A DNA stretch of 64,000 bases from contig OY744516.1 of NCBI GenBank assembly GCA_963556195.1, forward strand, positions 29,638,683 to 29,702,682, read 5' to 3'. The first letter of the stretch is position 1. Every line of letters begins with the position of its first letter. Origin of the DNA: Sepiola atlantica (taxonomy: Eukaryota > Mollusca > Cephalopoda > Sepiida > Sepiolidae). The notes below the pieces were generated by a model. It made no database searches. It was not told the DNA's origin and saw nothing but the letters and a program-made list of their open reading frames with translations. A program made the translations under genes and the position numbers. Shown piece by piece: positions 36,859 to 47,149 of this stretch.

Positions 36859-36961
36859 GAATTTTCTGTTGTGAGGATCGACCACGAATCGGCAAAACAG
36901 ACTGATGCCGTTCATAGCATTAAATCACCAGGAAATAAAATAAATAGCAAAGGACCAGAAG
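36859..36961 (+). CDS. MDC1: MDC1-like exon d
   Basis: 103 nt between tgttgcag and gaag|gtaaaa; enters in phase 0 and leaves with one base of a codon. Peptide EFSVVRIDHESAKQTDAVHS then IKSPGNKINSKGPE. No domain; a linker segment with an S-P site. The call rests on splice signals and on exact phase compatibility with exons c and e (the split codon becomes V). Alternative inclusion is possible but would need the phase-1 end to be matched. Confidence 0.7.
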
Positions 36962-37097
36962 GTAAAAAGACTTTTCCTTCAGGTGGGCGTCTTCAGTCAC
37001 ATTGCCACAAAAATGTGCCTTTTTTTACATGGCTTCGTACTCTAATAGTTATAAACTCTTAAAATCAACTTTTATTTTCTTTTATAAATTCTACGTA

Positions 37098-37345
37098 ATC
37101 ATCATCATCATCATGATCGATTTAACATCAGTTTTACATGCTGGCATGTGTTGAACGGCTTTTAAAAATTGACTTTCAAACTAATCTATCGCTGGCTTGG
37201 TTTTTATTTATCCCTCTTTCTCTTAAGTACATCCTTATCACTTCCCATCTTTTCCTCGGCCTTCCCCACTGTGAACTGAACCTGCTACCTCAACTTTTAC
37301 ATCTAACCCAAGCACTCTCCTCCATTCTTTCAACATGGCCATATC
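37098..37345 (-). mobile_element. LINE family A 3' end
   Basis: Starts at an (ATC)n tract, then 'tttaacatcagttttacatg', 'ggcatgtgttgaacggcttt' and 'tcctcggccttccccactgt', the reverse complement of the family tail. Confidence 0.75.
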
Positions 37346-37945
37346 ATACTCTAATTTTGGTAATGCGAAAATGATTATAAATAATTTATTAGAATCTTTC
37401 TCATTTGTTTTTATGGCAATTTTCTTCTTTTTTTACTCCATTTTTAAATAAATTATGTAAAACTTTGTTTTTATAATATTTTACTTTTTCTCATTTCTAA
37501 AACTTTGTAAATGCCAAAATTAGATAAGCCTGTAAATGATGTTCTCGAAGCAACCCAAAACAGGATCACAAAGCAGCTAAACATTCAAAACAGTATTTCT
37601 ATGCTGCTGTAGTCTAATACAGAAACAGGCAACATGGCTGACGTACATAATGCTATCATGTGTTAAGTAAAATTTTAAATTCAAACGCTAACAAATATTT
37701 GTTTGTTATCAACAGTTAATGACTATTAGAGTACTCACCTCAAAATTGAACGATTTCAAAAATGATAAAGCACTTTTTCGGCGCAATCTGATTGTAAAGA
37801 AACATCTTTTTATTTGGATCTATTTTCTTCTCCGACAAAGAAAATAGAGAACCTTCATAATGCAGTGTTATAACCTGAATCAAATTGTTAACTGTTTAAG
37901 TGTCCAGTGTAAGGGGAGCAACACAACTTGTCTGTTTAGCTCTCG

Positions 37946-38494
37946 TTGGTGCAAGAGTTGCTCCCCTTTGTACACAGCTTTTTTTTTTTTGCTTTTTTTT
38001 ATAAAAAGAATGTTTTTATTTCTTTGTTCAATTCATCTACAAATGGACAAACAGGTCTCAGACCTAACCCTAACCCGTGCCAGTTTTGTTACATCGACTC
38101 TCTCTTCTCCATGAGTCTTCTTGTCTGTGAAGCTCTCTTCTCTGCCAGGCATCCAAAAACCACTTTGTTAAATAAGCTTTTGTTTACGTCATCCGACGTC
38201 AGTTCTCTCGTAAATGCCTGTGACCTAATTCCAGATCACAGCTTTATTGGACAATACCATTCTTTTATTGTCTGGTACTACCAGATCAGGCTGTCTGAAG
38301 ATATCTGCTTCCTGACCCAAAATGCACCAAATATTGATGTTTTATTGTTTTTTTCCTCTTTGCAAAACTCAATCATGTTCTGCAAAATAAATCCAAAACA
38401 AAAAACAATTTCCCTTCCCCCCTTTCACTCAACCAAACACCATGAATCGATGCTTGGCCATATGAAGAACTTGAAGCATAAGAACTTTTACTAA
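37946..38494 (+). other. 182-codon open frame, repeat-related, not called a gene
   Basis: The longest intronic frame outside repeats with a known origin. It begins MVQELLPFVHS, has a Phe-rich stretch from a T tract, and later CDLIPDHSFIGQYHS. No family recognised. The block 38236-38356 ('agatcaggctgtctgaagat', 'atgcaccaaatattgatgtt') is present inverted at 41990-42075, which favours a dispersed repeat over a host exon. Confidence 0.35.
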
Positions 38495-38735
38495 AATGGC
38501 CGGATTTAGCATTAAAGAACCTGAAAAGGATTGATATGCCATAAAACAAAACAACCCTTCTTTTGTTGTTCATGTTTTCTACCTACTGACATCATGGAGA
38601 AGGAATGTTTTCGCTTCGTCATTTCTTTCCAACATAAATCTTTATTTTGTTTTTCTCATTTTGACCTCAAATCTATCTGCAAACAATCTGGGTTCAAAAC
38701 CTGCATCCTGCCTCATAAAAAAATATTCTTTTGCT

Positions 38736-38895
38736 GGGGAAGGCCAAGGAAAACCTGGGAGGAAGTGATAAAAATGGACCTGAGGGAAAGAGAGAGAAAG
38801 ACCTAGCCAAAGATAGATTACTTTGGAAATCAATTTCTTAAAGATGTCCACCACATGCCAACATGTAAAATGGACGTTAAACCAGATATGATTGC
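38736..38895 (+). mobile_element. LINE family A 3' end
   Basis: 'ggggaaggccaaggaaaacc' + 'tgggaggaagtgataaaaat' through 'cacatgccaacatgtaaaat' to 'gttaaaccagatatgat'. The residue string GRPRKTWEEVIKMDLRER is still readable from 38740, typical of LINE ORF2 tails. Confidence 0.75.
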
Positions 38896-39329
38896 TTTTC
38901 TAACATGTGATCAACAAAAAATGACAAACAACCATTTTATTAGAATGTTATTAAAATGATGATGATGATGTAAATCACTTGTAGAAAAGGTTAAGATTAT
39001 TGTTATTGGTTTGTCTATTTTATGCCATACAAATCACCTTTTTGGCTCATTTAATTCCAACAATTTATGCTAAACAGTTATTTAAACGCAGGTTTACATA
39101 TTATAGGGGACGAAAGAGTGTGTGGGGGGGGGGGCCATACATTTCCCAAAGGAATTAGTGTGCAACTTATTTTATTTTTTACACTAATGAGTCACCACTT
39201 ATCAAGGCTAAAAAAGACTCAAGGATGAGAGCTAATGAGATGGATAGATTTAAAGTTGAATGATGATGATGAATACTATAAGAGGATTGAAAATTTCTGC
39301 TTAGCACCCACTCAACAACAGTCGACCCA

Positions 39330-39657
39330 TCGTCATCATATTCGGTTTAACGTCTGTTTTACATGCGGGCATGTGTTTGACCACTTTTAGAAATTGACTT
39401 CAAAACTAACCAATCTCTGGACAGGTCTTTATTTATCCCTCTTTCTCTCAAATCTATCCTTATCATTCTCTTCCATGTTTTCTTTGGCCTTCCCCTGCCA
39501 ACTGAATTTGCTACCTCAACTGTTCTACATCTACTAACCCAAGAACTCTAATTCATTCTTTCAATATGACCAACTCAACAAAGTCTCCTGTACTGTCCAG
39601 ATTTAATATTCCTCTGAGCTCATCAGATCTAAGTCTGTCTTTAAGATTCATATTACA
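39330..39657 (-). mobile_element. LINE family A 3' end
   Basis: From 'cgtcatcatattcggtttaa' to 'aagattcatattacac', including 'tgttctacatctactaaccc' and 'cagatctaagtctgtcttta'. About 330 bp, frame-broken. Confidence 0.75.
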
Positions 39658-39909
39658 CAAAAGACAGCAATTCTTCTCCCTTTGTCAAGAACATTGCTGA
39701 TGAAATGTGAGGTAAACAACCATGTTAGACATTTGGTTTATACCCCCCCCCTCCCGAAAAAAAGCATCTAAAATAAAGCTTAAGAGTACAATAGTTGAAA
39801 CTTAAAAATGACAACCAAGATGCGGACATCCGTCCAAAACTTGTAAATAATGCAAATAACAAGACTTGTTCTTCATGGGTTTTTTTTGTTTTTTTTTTCT
39901 TCTTTTCAG

Positions 39910-39993
39910 TCGTCACAATTTTTGTCGCTGACTCCGATTCTGAGAATGAAGAAAATGGTGATAAGGAGGATACACTTCGTTTCCAGAATAATG
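39910..39993 (+). CDS. MDC1: MDC1-like exon e: acidic SDSE motif
   Basis: 84 nt (two bases completing the split codon, 27 codons, one base over) between cttttcag and aatg|gtattt. Peptide VVTIFVADSDSENEENGDKE then DTLRFQNN. V-x-x-S-D-S-E-x-E-E parallels the human VIVPESDEEG region after FHA. CK2-type acidic context. The donor gtattt is weaker than its neighbours' donors. Confidence 0.75.
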
Positions 39994-40567
39994 GTATTTT
40001 TTTTTTCTTCTCTTTTTACACGTTTTCCTTCCACATATTTTCATCGATATAATACTAGAACACTGACGACCTTAAATGTTTGTTTATCCATTAATTTTAT
40101 GGATGGTGGGAGAAAGGGTGAATGTTGTAAATAAAGAATAAATGGTAAGAGGAGTAGTGAGAGGAATCGAAAAATTAAAATAAAGGAGAAAGACAAGAGA
40201 GGGGCGGTTAGAGAAAGTCTATGACATTACGATTCATTCTGAAAATGTTCTGTACGTGTCGAGAATTGGATGTTTTGTCTATTCGATCACGGCTGATTAA
40301 AAAAAACATTGATATTGTTGAACCTCTAATCTTTCACTTTCTTTTTTATATGTTTAGTTAATGTACAATGTAACAACGTTGGCTTAACAGATCGTCTAGT
40401 ATAATGTTAAAACAGTGATAATAACTTTGCATTTTTCTACAGCAAAATTTACAAGCAGTATTGCAATATTTGTTAGAACCAAGCATCCTAACTGATGATA
40501 GTAGGAAAATAAAAGATGTTTAATGAAAAATAGAAGAGACAGAAGGAATAAATGGTCGATCATACTT

Positions 40568-40640
40568 AAAATTGGCCGTGTGGTTAAGGCGTCGGATTTG
40601 AGTTGCAAAATACTCGTAATCCGAGGTTTCGGTAGTGAAT
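40568..40640 (+). repeat. tRNA-like segment (class II Ser/Leu type)
   Basis: 'ggccgtgtggttaaggcgtc' closely follows the 5' half and A box of tRNA-Ser/Leu (GGCCGAGTGGTTAAGGCG). 'ccgaggtttcggtag' sits at B-box distance. The 3' part is decayed. Immediately upstream of the ribozyme, so it may belong to the same retroelement. Confidence 0.5.
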
Positions 40641-40650
40641 AGTCATATCT

Positions 40651-40702
40651 CTATGCTGATGAGTCCCGATTATTAAAAAGGACGAAACGTATACGTACAT
40701 AG
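40651..40702 (+). ncRNA. Hammerhead ribozyme, type I
   Basis: All core parts are present in order. Stem I CTATG (40651-40655) pairs with CATAG (40698-40702). CTGATGA is at 40656-40662. Stem II GTCC (40663-40666) pairs with GGAC (40680-40683) across a 13-nt loop. GAA is at 40684-40686, followed by the self-complementary stem III ACGTATACGT (40687-40696) and A at 40697 as the cleavage-site nucleotide. The very short stem III is typical of hammerheads in Penelope-like elements and retrozymes, which often work as dimers. A Penelope-like fragment lies 100 bp away on the opposite strand. Self-cleavage is inferred from structure only. Confidence 0.85.
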
Positions 40703-40804
40703 ATAATCAAAAATAACAAATATATATATATATATATAGGAATAATTAAGGGACTTTAAAATTGTTATTTTTGTACCAATTTTTATGTAAGCAACTAGAT
40801 ATTT

Positions 40805-41745
40805 CATCTTTATTTAATAGAGGACCCCTTATATTTAATGATTATGAAGGCCTTGTGTCTACATAGGAAACAGTACCTGTCTAAGGATTTATAGGATTTC
40901 ATTTTTTTGATCAATTTCCATTTGAGTTTGTAGCCAATATTTTTATTTCTAAGATCCCAGATATAAGTAGCTAGAGAGGTGACTGTTTTTAAATGTATAT
41001 ATATATGTGTAGAAATTCTATCCTTCAGCCAGCCAACAGTAGAACCTATGTAAACAGCCTCTTTAGAAAGAGAGTTAATAATGGTAGGCCTTCTGCTACT
41101 ACTTATTTCATTGATGCCCAAAATGGTTCCATCATTATTAATATCCGCTTCATTAGTATTAGTATCATTTAACATTTAAGCCATTTAACACGCATAAATT
41201 TCTGTCATTACAGTTACAAAGAAGGTTAGATGGCACAACGCTATTGTTTTGGGACAAGATTTATTTTCGCTGAGTTAGAATCTATTATTCTTTGTTCCAA
41301 ATTTAGAACAGTAGAGAAAGAAATTCTTATAGTGTTCCTATTGAAAAGTTTACTATACTTATGTGCTGCTTTAAAGTTGTCCTCAACAATTAAAAAAACT
41401 ATTTTAGGAATATTAGTTTGTATATTTTTACTGCATGGTGGGTTAAACCATAGACAGGAGCGTCGTTTGTTTTTAGTAGTATTTGCTTTTGACCTAGAAG
41501 CCCCGCCATTATTTCTATTCACATTTTGATTAATGGTAGGTCAATTAGGCTATTTAGATTATAACTAGATAGGCTGGGTAGCTGTTTTTTATTTATTGTC
41601 ATGTTATTGGTGATATTTTAATTAGAGCCTTTAATTTTTTATTATGATAACTCGTAGAGATGTTTTCAGAAGATCTATAATATTTCATGTTTTTGTTGTA
41701 ACCTGAATTTTTTAAGACATTATTATAGAATGAGAGTTAGCTTCA
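40805..41745 (-). pseudogene. Penelope-like element, C-terminal part with GIY-YIG endonuclease
   Basis: Minus strand, in order: NSGYNKNMKYY (about 41710), KQLPSLSSYNLNSL (about 41590), a block with CLWFNPPCSKNIQTNIPKIV (41450) and KLFNRNTIRISFS, then EAVYIGSTVGWLKDRISTHI (41060) and SLATYIWDLRNKNIGYKLKW with a following CFLCRHKAFII. W-F-N-P-P-[YC]-S-x-x-x-x-T-N-I and the Y-I-G-S-T / I-W-x-L-K motifs are specific to Penelope-like ORFs; the latter is the GIY-YIG nuclease. RT is missing upstream (5' truncation), and frames are interrupted between 41230 and 41175. A dead copy. Confidence 0.85.
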
Positions 41746-42165
41746 ACTATGTGTACCACCACAAATTATCTGCCCTTGCCTTCTGTCGAACTGTAGCCAA
41801 TGGAGGCATAGTCATCGAAGTAACTCGTACGTTACGAAAAATGTAAAAATATTTGTAATTAAAGTTCTACTGGATAATTTTTCCTACTTTTTTCAACATT
41901 GAACAATAAAATACCAGTGAGTAAGTACATGATATTGTTTTCACACATAAATAATTTTTTGTTTGGCCGAAACCGGGAACAAGCACCAAAAAAACAATAA
42001 AACATCAATGTTTGGTGCATTTTGAGTCAGGGAGCTGATATCTTCAGACAGCCTGATCTGATAGAACCAGTAGGTCAGTTTAAAATTTCATGCTTAAATT
42101 TGAAGTAGAATTTTTGTCGCTACACACAGATTAAAAAGGACTCTGTTATTTTATTTTCTTTCTAG

Positions 42166-42249
42166 ATAAAAATGAGGATTCATTGGATATGGATTTACTT
42201 GCTGCGGCTACTCAAGTCTACGTTCCAGATTCAGAGGAGGACGATGATG
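42166..42249 (+). CDS. MDC1: MDC1-like exon f: TQVY motif
   Basis: 84 nt between tttctag and gatg|gtaagt, phase 1 at both ends. Peptide DKNEDSLDMDLLAAATQVYV then PDSEEDDD. A-T-Q-V-Y (42210-42221) is an ATM-type S/T-Q site with an aromatic at +3. In vertebrate MDC1, phosphorylated T-Q-x-F repeats recruit RNF8 through its FHA domain, which accepts Y or F at +3. P-D-S-E-E-D-D-D is an acidic CK2-like patch. Confidence 0.8.
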
Positions 42250-43201
42250 GTAAGTAGACACAAGATCCTTTCTCTCTCTCTCCCCCCCCCTCTCCTTCTC
42301 CCTCTCCACCTTCTCTTTCTCTCTCTCTATTGTTATTGATGCCATGGCTATCTGAAAAGTGGTGGTGTATAATTATTACGTCTTGATGTTTATACGTTTC
42401 ACTTCAATTACAACTCAGAAAAATGAAGGAAGTCCGAAGTAGAACCTTTAACAGATTTATTTAACAAACACACTGATTAAATTGAAATGTAGAAAACCGC
42501 TGAACGCGAAATGCTTGTTTGATTGTGAGACCGTTCTGTTTACTTTTCACTGTTCGGCACACAACTCTTTAATGCAAGGGCGATAACTCTTACTTTTTAT
42601 CCAAGGGAAATAACTCGATTTTGTTTTGTTAGGTTACCCTAACAATAATTTTGATGTTGATTATGACTAATATTTACTCTTTTGCTCCATCGATTACATT
42701 TTCAATTTATGGCTTTCGACAAGTTGTGCATAACAGAAACCAGAAACATTCTAAATAACTTAATTATTCAAGTATGAAGCCAACTTTGAAGATTGAAGCA
42801 TCACAATCTTCCTGATCTCATTTAGTCTCATGCAAAATTCAATTGTTACTTTGTAAATTAGTTGGAATTGAAGCAATTTTGTAAATAAAATTGCTGACAA
42901 AATTCAATTAAGACTACAAGATTTTTGTTAACATATTTAAAGAAAAATATATTTTGATGTTATTGCTTTCATCTGTATAATAGGATGGAGGATTGTCCAC
43001 ATAACTCCAGAACTATTTGACGGATGCTTATGAAATTATTTTTACATTCCTTTATATTAAAATATAATATATAATTTTTATCTTTCCTTATAAATGACTT
43101 TCTATGGAAGACTAAACCCATCAGTAAAAAATAGTTTTTCAACTAATTTTAATGAAATTTGAACTGCAGGTAACTGGCATTCAATCATAGATTCCCCAAA
43201 T

Positions 43202-43499
43202 TTGAGCAAGTTTCAATTATTTTTGCATCCCATAATGAACAAATTTCAGTTATTTTTGCATCCCATGATGAACAAATTTCAATTATTTTTGCATCCCATA
43301 ATGAACAAATTTCAATTATTTTTGCATCCCATAATGAACAAATTTCAATTATTTTTGCATCCCATAATTTGCAAATTTCAATTATTTTTGCATCCCATAA
43401 TGAGCAAATTTCAATTATTTTTGCATCCCATAATGAGCAAATTTCAATTATTTTTGCATCCCATAATGAGCAAATTTCAATTATTTTACATCCCATAAT
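43202..43499 (+). repeat. 33-bp minisatellite, 9 units
   Basis: Unit 'aatgaacaaatttcaattat' + 'ttttgcatcccat', 9 copies, spacing 33 bp so every frame stays open on both strands; the two roughly 100-codon open frames here are artefacts. Variants: gaac/gagc/ttgc at the unit start. Confidence 0.95.
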
Positions 43500-44289
43500 G
43501 AAACATTTTCTCGATCCATAGTTCAGTCATATAGAATTATTTTCACAGCTTTGACCCTAGCAGTTTTTGACCCCCTTACACTTATTAAAGGGTCCAAAGA
43601 GATTCTATTCTAAACCCATCCTGGGAAACGTACTCAAACTATTAAAAATGTTAATACGCTGTTTCGTGAAGTTCTATAAGTAGGTGTACAGGGTGTAATG
43701 TTTGAGATTATAGTTATAACCAATGTGATATGTTTTACTAGCAATACACATAAAAAAAATTGAAATGGCTTAAAATATCTCAATAATGGCGTACATAAAA
43801 AGAGCTTGATGATCTAAGAAAGAATCTTTTGAAATCTGACTAAAAATAAGGAAGTTATGACTATTTTTGTTCCCCGCACGGTTGGATATTTTTCCCTCTT
43901 TAAGACCATATGCGTTTCGTCACATTTTTTTACACTACTTCTACAGTAAAAATGTTATATCTTTGTTAAAACACAAGATTAAGCCATGAAATTTACAATA
44001 TAAGTGTATTTTTGTGCAAGGAATAAGAATATGCTATTGAAAATCTCCAGAAATTAATGGTTTTCAAGTAATCTGCAGTAAATGCAAATAAATATGCTGC
44101 ATTACCTTAAAAAATACCATGTATCCAATAAAAAAAAACAAGTTAGAGAACTCAAAGTTGAATTGCAATACATTTTATGTACAAGAAACTAAAATCTAAT
44201 ACTAGGACTGTTTAAAAAATAATATATTGCAAGATTTCTTCGGTATTATTGTAGATTGAAACCTTCCTCTACCCCCCCCCCCCCACTCC

Positions 44290-45010
44290 AAAATATGAGA
44301 TTCTACTATTTTTAAGGCAATTACGTATAAACACCCTGACAAACTTGGCAGAAAGAAAAAAAGACAAAAACAATTATTTTAGAATCTAGAGTGGGGATTA
44401 GTTTCACATATAAATTTAAGGAAAAATATTTCCTAATTTCGGGGACCATTCTAGCATTTTAGGGCATTTAACCAATTTCTTTTTTCTATGGGAGATAAAT
44501 CCTGAGGTTTTTTAGGGGTGGGGGTCTGTTTTTTGTTTTTTAGACAATTTTGTGGTTTTAAAAGAGCTTTTTGTAGGGTGGGGCCTTACCACTCGGAATT
44601 AAGGTGAGTGGTAGAGTTAAGGAATAGTTTCTGTTTTGGAGAGGGTTGCCATTCGGACTTAGGGTAGGGTTAAGGTTTTTTTTTTGTCACTCAGATTAAA
44701 GGTTAATGGTACGACACGTTCAAGGGAAGGCATTTTTAGGAGGTGGGCTTGTTGTCACTTGAATCTAGAGTTAGTGGTAGGGTAATTATTTTTTTTTAAT
44801 AACTTTTCAGCTTGAAAAAATATAAAAAATTTGGAGTGCTAACTGCTCTAAAATGTAAGAACGGCCGGGAAATGGGGGATCATTTTACATTAAATTTATA
44901 TGCGAAACTGACCCCACACCCCACCCGCTATATTCTGAATTAATTTTTGTTTTTTTTTCTTTTTCCGCTAAGATTTTTAGGGTGTTCACACGTAATCACC
45001 TAAAAAAAAA
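44290..45010. mobile_element. Foldback non-autonomous DNA element
   Basis: Left arm 'acgtataaacaccctgacaa...attattttagaatctagagtgggg...gggaccattctagca' (44300-44465) is inverted at 44860-45010 ('ggccgggaaatgggggatca...attctgaattaat...ttagggtgttcacacgtaat'). The inner part has repeated 'ggtagggtta' blocks. Related to the copies at 3.4 and 29.6 kb. No transposase. Confidence 0.6.
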
Positions 45011-45728
45011 ATAGAATTTTACTTTTAAATTTGCGGTTACAAAGTCATTTATGACTAGAATTAAAGTTCGAAAGTTGAGTATATTTGAAAACCAGTATTT
45101 CTCAAAGGAGTCACTATTTTATAAAAGAACCACAAACCGCATTAACTTTTTTTGAAGCAACAAAGTATTTTCTTTCTTTTTCATTTCCAAAATAAGCCCG
45201 TAAACTATGTTTACAAAACTAACTGTTTATAAACAGCTGCTGCTGCTGCTGATTACATTATCAGCGATAATAGTGTAGCAAAGCAGTTAAATTGTTAGCT
45301 GTCACTGAAAAGGGGACCATATTTTTTGAATAGGATAATTAAAAATTACTACTACCGAAAGAGAAAACAACATACAATTATAATTTTAATGCTTAAAAAG
45401 AGTAAAATGATTGATTTACTTAATAGTTGGGGTATGAAAAATATTTTTGAAACAATGTTCGATGCTCGTCATGTGGAAGTCTTACTTTTAAGACAACAAA
45501 AAAAGGACTGAGACAGTTTGTTTTGTACCCTGACAATAATTGAGATTAATATTTTTCCTAATTGGTTTCCAAATTTCATGATGAAATTCCTTATAGGGGA
45601 GTGGTAACGGACTTTAAAAAGACCGGGGGGGGGGGGATCGTAAAATAAGGTTACAAAAATAGCCGTTTAATAGCGATGACATTTTTATCACTTTATTTGC
45701 TCAAAACTTTTCAAATATATCATGTATT

Positions 45729-45765
45729 GGGTTGGCCAAAAAGTTTGCTCGTTTTTTTAAGGAGT
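45729..45765 (+). mobile_element. Solitary mariner-like terminal inverted repeat
   Basis: 'ttgggttggccaaaaagttt' next to a TA dinucleotide matches the general mariner end (TTGGGTTGGC-AAAAAGT). I could not find the inverted partner nearby, so this is a decayed or partial element. Confidence 0.4.
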
Positions 45766-46262
45766 AATCCAAACATCATCGAGAACCAATTTTGCAAAGT
45801 GTATTCTTAAAAAGAATATACAAGTCAAAGAAGAAAGCTATTCAATAAAAAATAAGTTAGAACATTCAGTTGACACAAGATAATCTTCTGGATTTTTAGT
45901 TAAAAAAATTTTTTTTTTTTACGCGTGAGAATTTCCTTCCCAAATAAAATGTGTAGTGAAAGAATTGTGATTGAGGGTTTAAATGAGTTAGAATGGCTTT
46001 TGTGTCTGTAAAGGAAAAGAACAGTTTTCTTACCTCAATGATTTGAGCAAGCATGCAAAATACAGTTTAGAAAATGATTTCTGATGTCATATTAGAATCT
46101 CTCACCGCTGGATTCGTGTTCCAGATGTTGAACGATAATTTGTCTCCTGTGAACTAGTGTTCAGGATTTTCCTCTTTTACTTATCATTTCCCATGAATCA
46201 GTGAGGAGAGACTGTCATTTGATTACAAACATTAAGAATTTGTTAATTGTTCTTTTCAACAG

Positions 46263-46357
46263 ATAACCATTCCGAAATCTTAGATGTGATCCAAGATTAT
46301 AAAACCACAGATGATCAGACAGGTGTACCTGATTCTCAAAAGGATGATTTACAAAAA
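46263..46357 (+). CDS. MDC1: MDC1-like exon g
   Basis: 95 nt between ttcaacag and aaa|gtaggt; two bases complete the split Asp codon, then 31 codons, leaving phase 0. Peptide DNHSEILDVIQDYKTTDDQT then GVPDSQKDDLQK. Contains D-S-Q-K, a potential ATM/ATR S-Q site. No fold recognised. Phase agrees with f (1) and h (0). Confidence 0.75.
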
Positions 46358-46378
46358 GTAGGTTGAAAGACTTCCTTT

Positions 46379-46381
46379 CTT

Positions 46382-46410
<29 letters not shown>
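46379..46410 (+). repeat. (CTT)n microsatellite
   Basis: About 10 uninterrupted CTT units shortly after the exon g donor. Confidence 0.9.
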
Positions 46411-46412
<2 letters not shown>

Positions 46413-46446
46413 AGATATTTTACTTTTGTTTTCCAGAATACATTTA

Positions 46447-46500
46447 TTTTAAGAATTAAACACACACATACACCCGTGTATGTGTGTTTAATTCTTAAAA
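46447..46500. repeat. Near-perfect 54-bp palindrome
   Basis: 'ttttaagaattaaacacaca' + 'catacac' and its inverse, 'gtgtatgtgtgtttaattct' + 'taaaa', differ only by one CA/TG unit and are separated by two bases. It can form a 25-bp hairpin with almost no loop. Confidence 0.85.
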
Positions 46501-47149
46501 TTCTTGCTTATTTTAAGTCATACAATGAAACGTAACATTTTTTCAAAACATAAGATCATCTTTAGAACAGAATTTTTGTAAGTACATAGAAAAATAAACC
46601 AACAACAATGTACGAAAAAAGTTCAATTTCCACCAAAAATAGTAAAAATTGTAAGAATAGATTCATTGTCAAGCACCTCGGTAAGTTGTTAAATTAATTC
46701 CGCATCACAGTGTATATTTTCTTAACCAAAAAAAGGATTAAGAGGCATCAAATTCTCAGTTTGTAATTTGACAAAACGCACTGTCATTGAAAGGGGCGTA
46801 ACTCAAATCTCTTTTTAATCATATGAGATAAATGAGAATTAAAAAGAAAAAAATATATACAAGTTGTTGCCGAGTTCTGTCCGAGCTGTTGCATCACTTT
46901 TACCACTACTACTGAGAAAGGTATGAATCCATTTTGGGTGTGCGTGATTGGCCTAATGAACTCTGTCGCAAACTATGGAATCGTGTATACCAAGTTTAAA
47001 TCCTGTTGTATTTAATATGTTCATTTATGTACTAATATTCTTGAGAAAGTATGAGCCCACAATTCCCCTTCAGCTATGGGTAAAATAGCAACTTGTGTTC
47101 AATTAATCGTATAAAATAGGTAAATTATGTTTCACCCCTTTTTTTGATG

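Larger units (their letters stand above)
36962..39909 (+). other. MDC1-like intron 4
   Basis: Phase-1 intron (gtaaaa...tcttttcag). Holds LINE-A pieces at 37098, 38736 and 39330. Between 37.86 and 38.5 kb an open frame of 182 codons starts at 37946; part of it (38236-38356) recurs inverted at 41990-42075, so it looks repeat-derived. G/C runs at 39126 and 39744. The rest is unassigned. Confidence 0.7.
39994..42165 (+). other. MDC1-like intron 5
   Basis: Phase-1 intron (gtattt...tttctag). It holds a tRNA-like segment (40568-40640), a hammerhead ribozyme (40651-40702), a short TA run (40722), a Penelope-like fragment (40805-41745) and an inverted copy of a repeat from 38.24 kb (41990-42075). The first 570 bp are unassigned. 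Confidence 0.7.
42250..46262 (+). other. MDC1-like intron 6
   Basis: Phase-1 intron (gtaagt...ttcaacag). Contains a CT-rich tract just after the donor, a 33-bp minisatellite (43202-43499), a foldback element (44290-45010) and a mariner-like terminal repeat (45729). 42.35-43.2 and 43.5-44.25 kb are AT-rich and unassigned. Confidence 0.7.

Noticed and set aside
43185..43498. Two ~100-codon frames with 11-residue repeats
   Set aside because: By-product of a 33-bp minisatellite with no stop in either direction.
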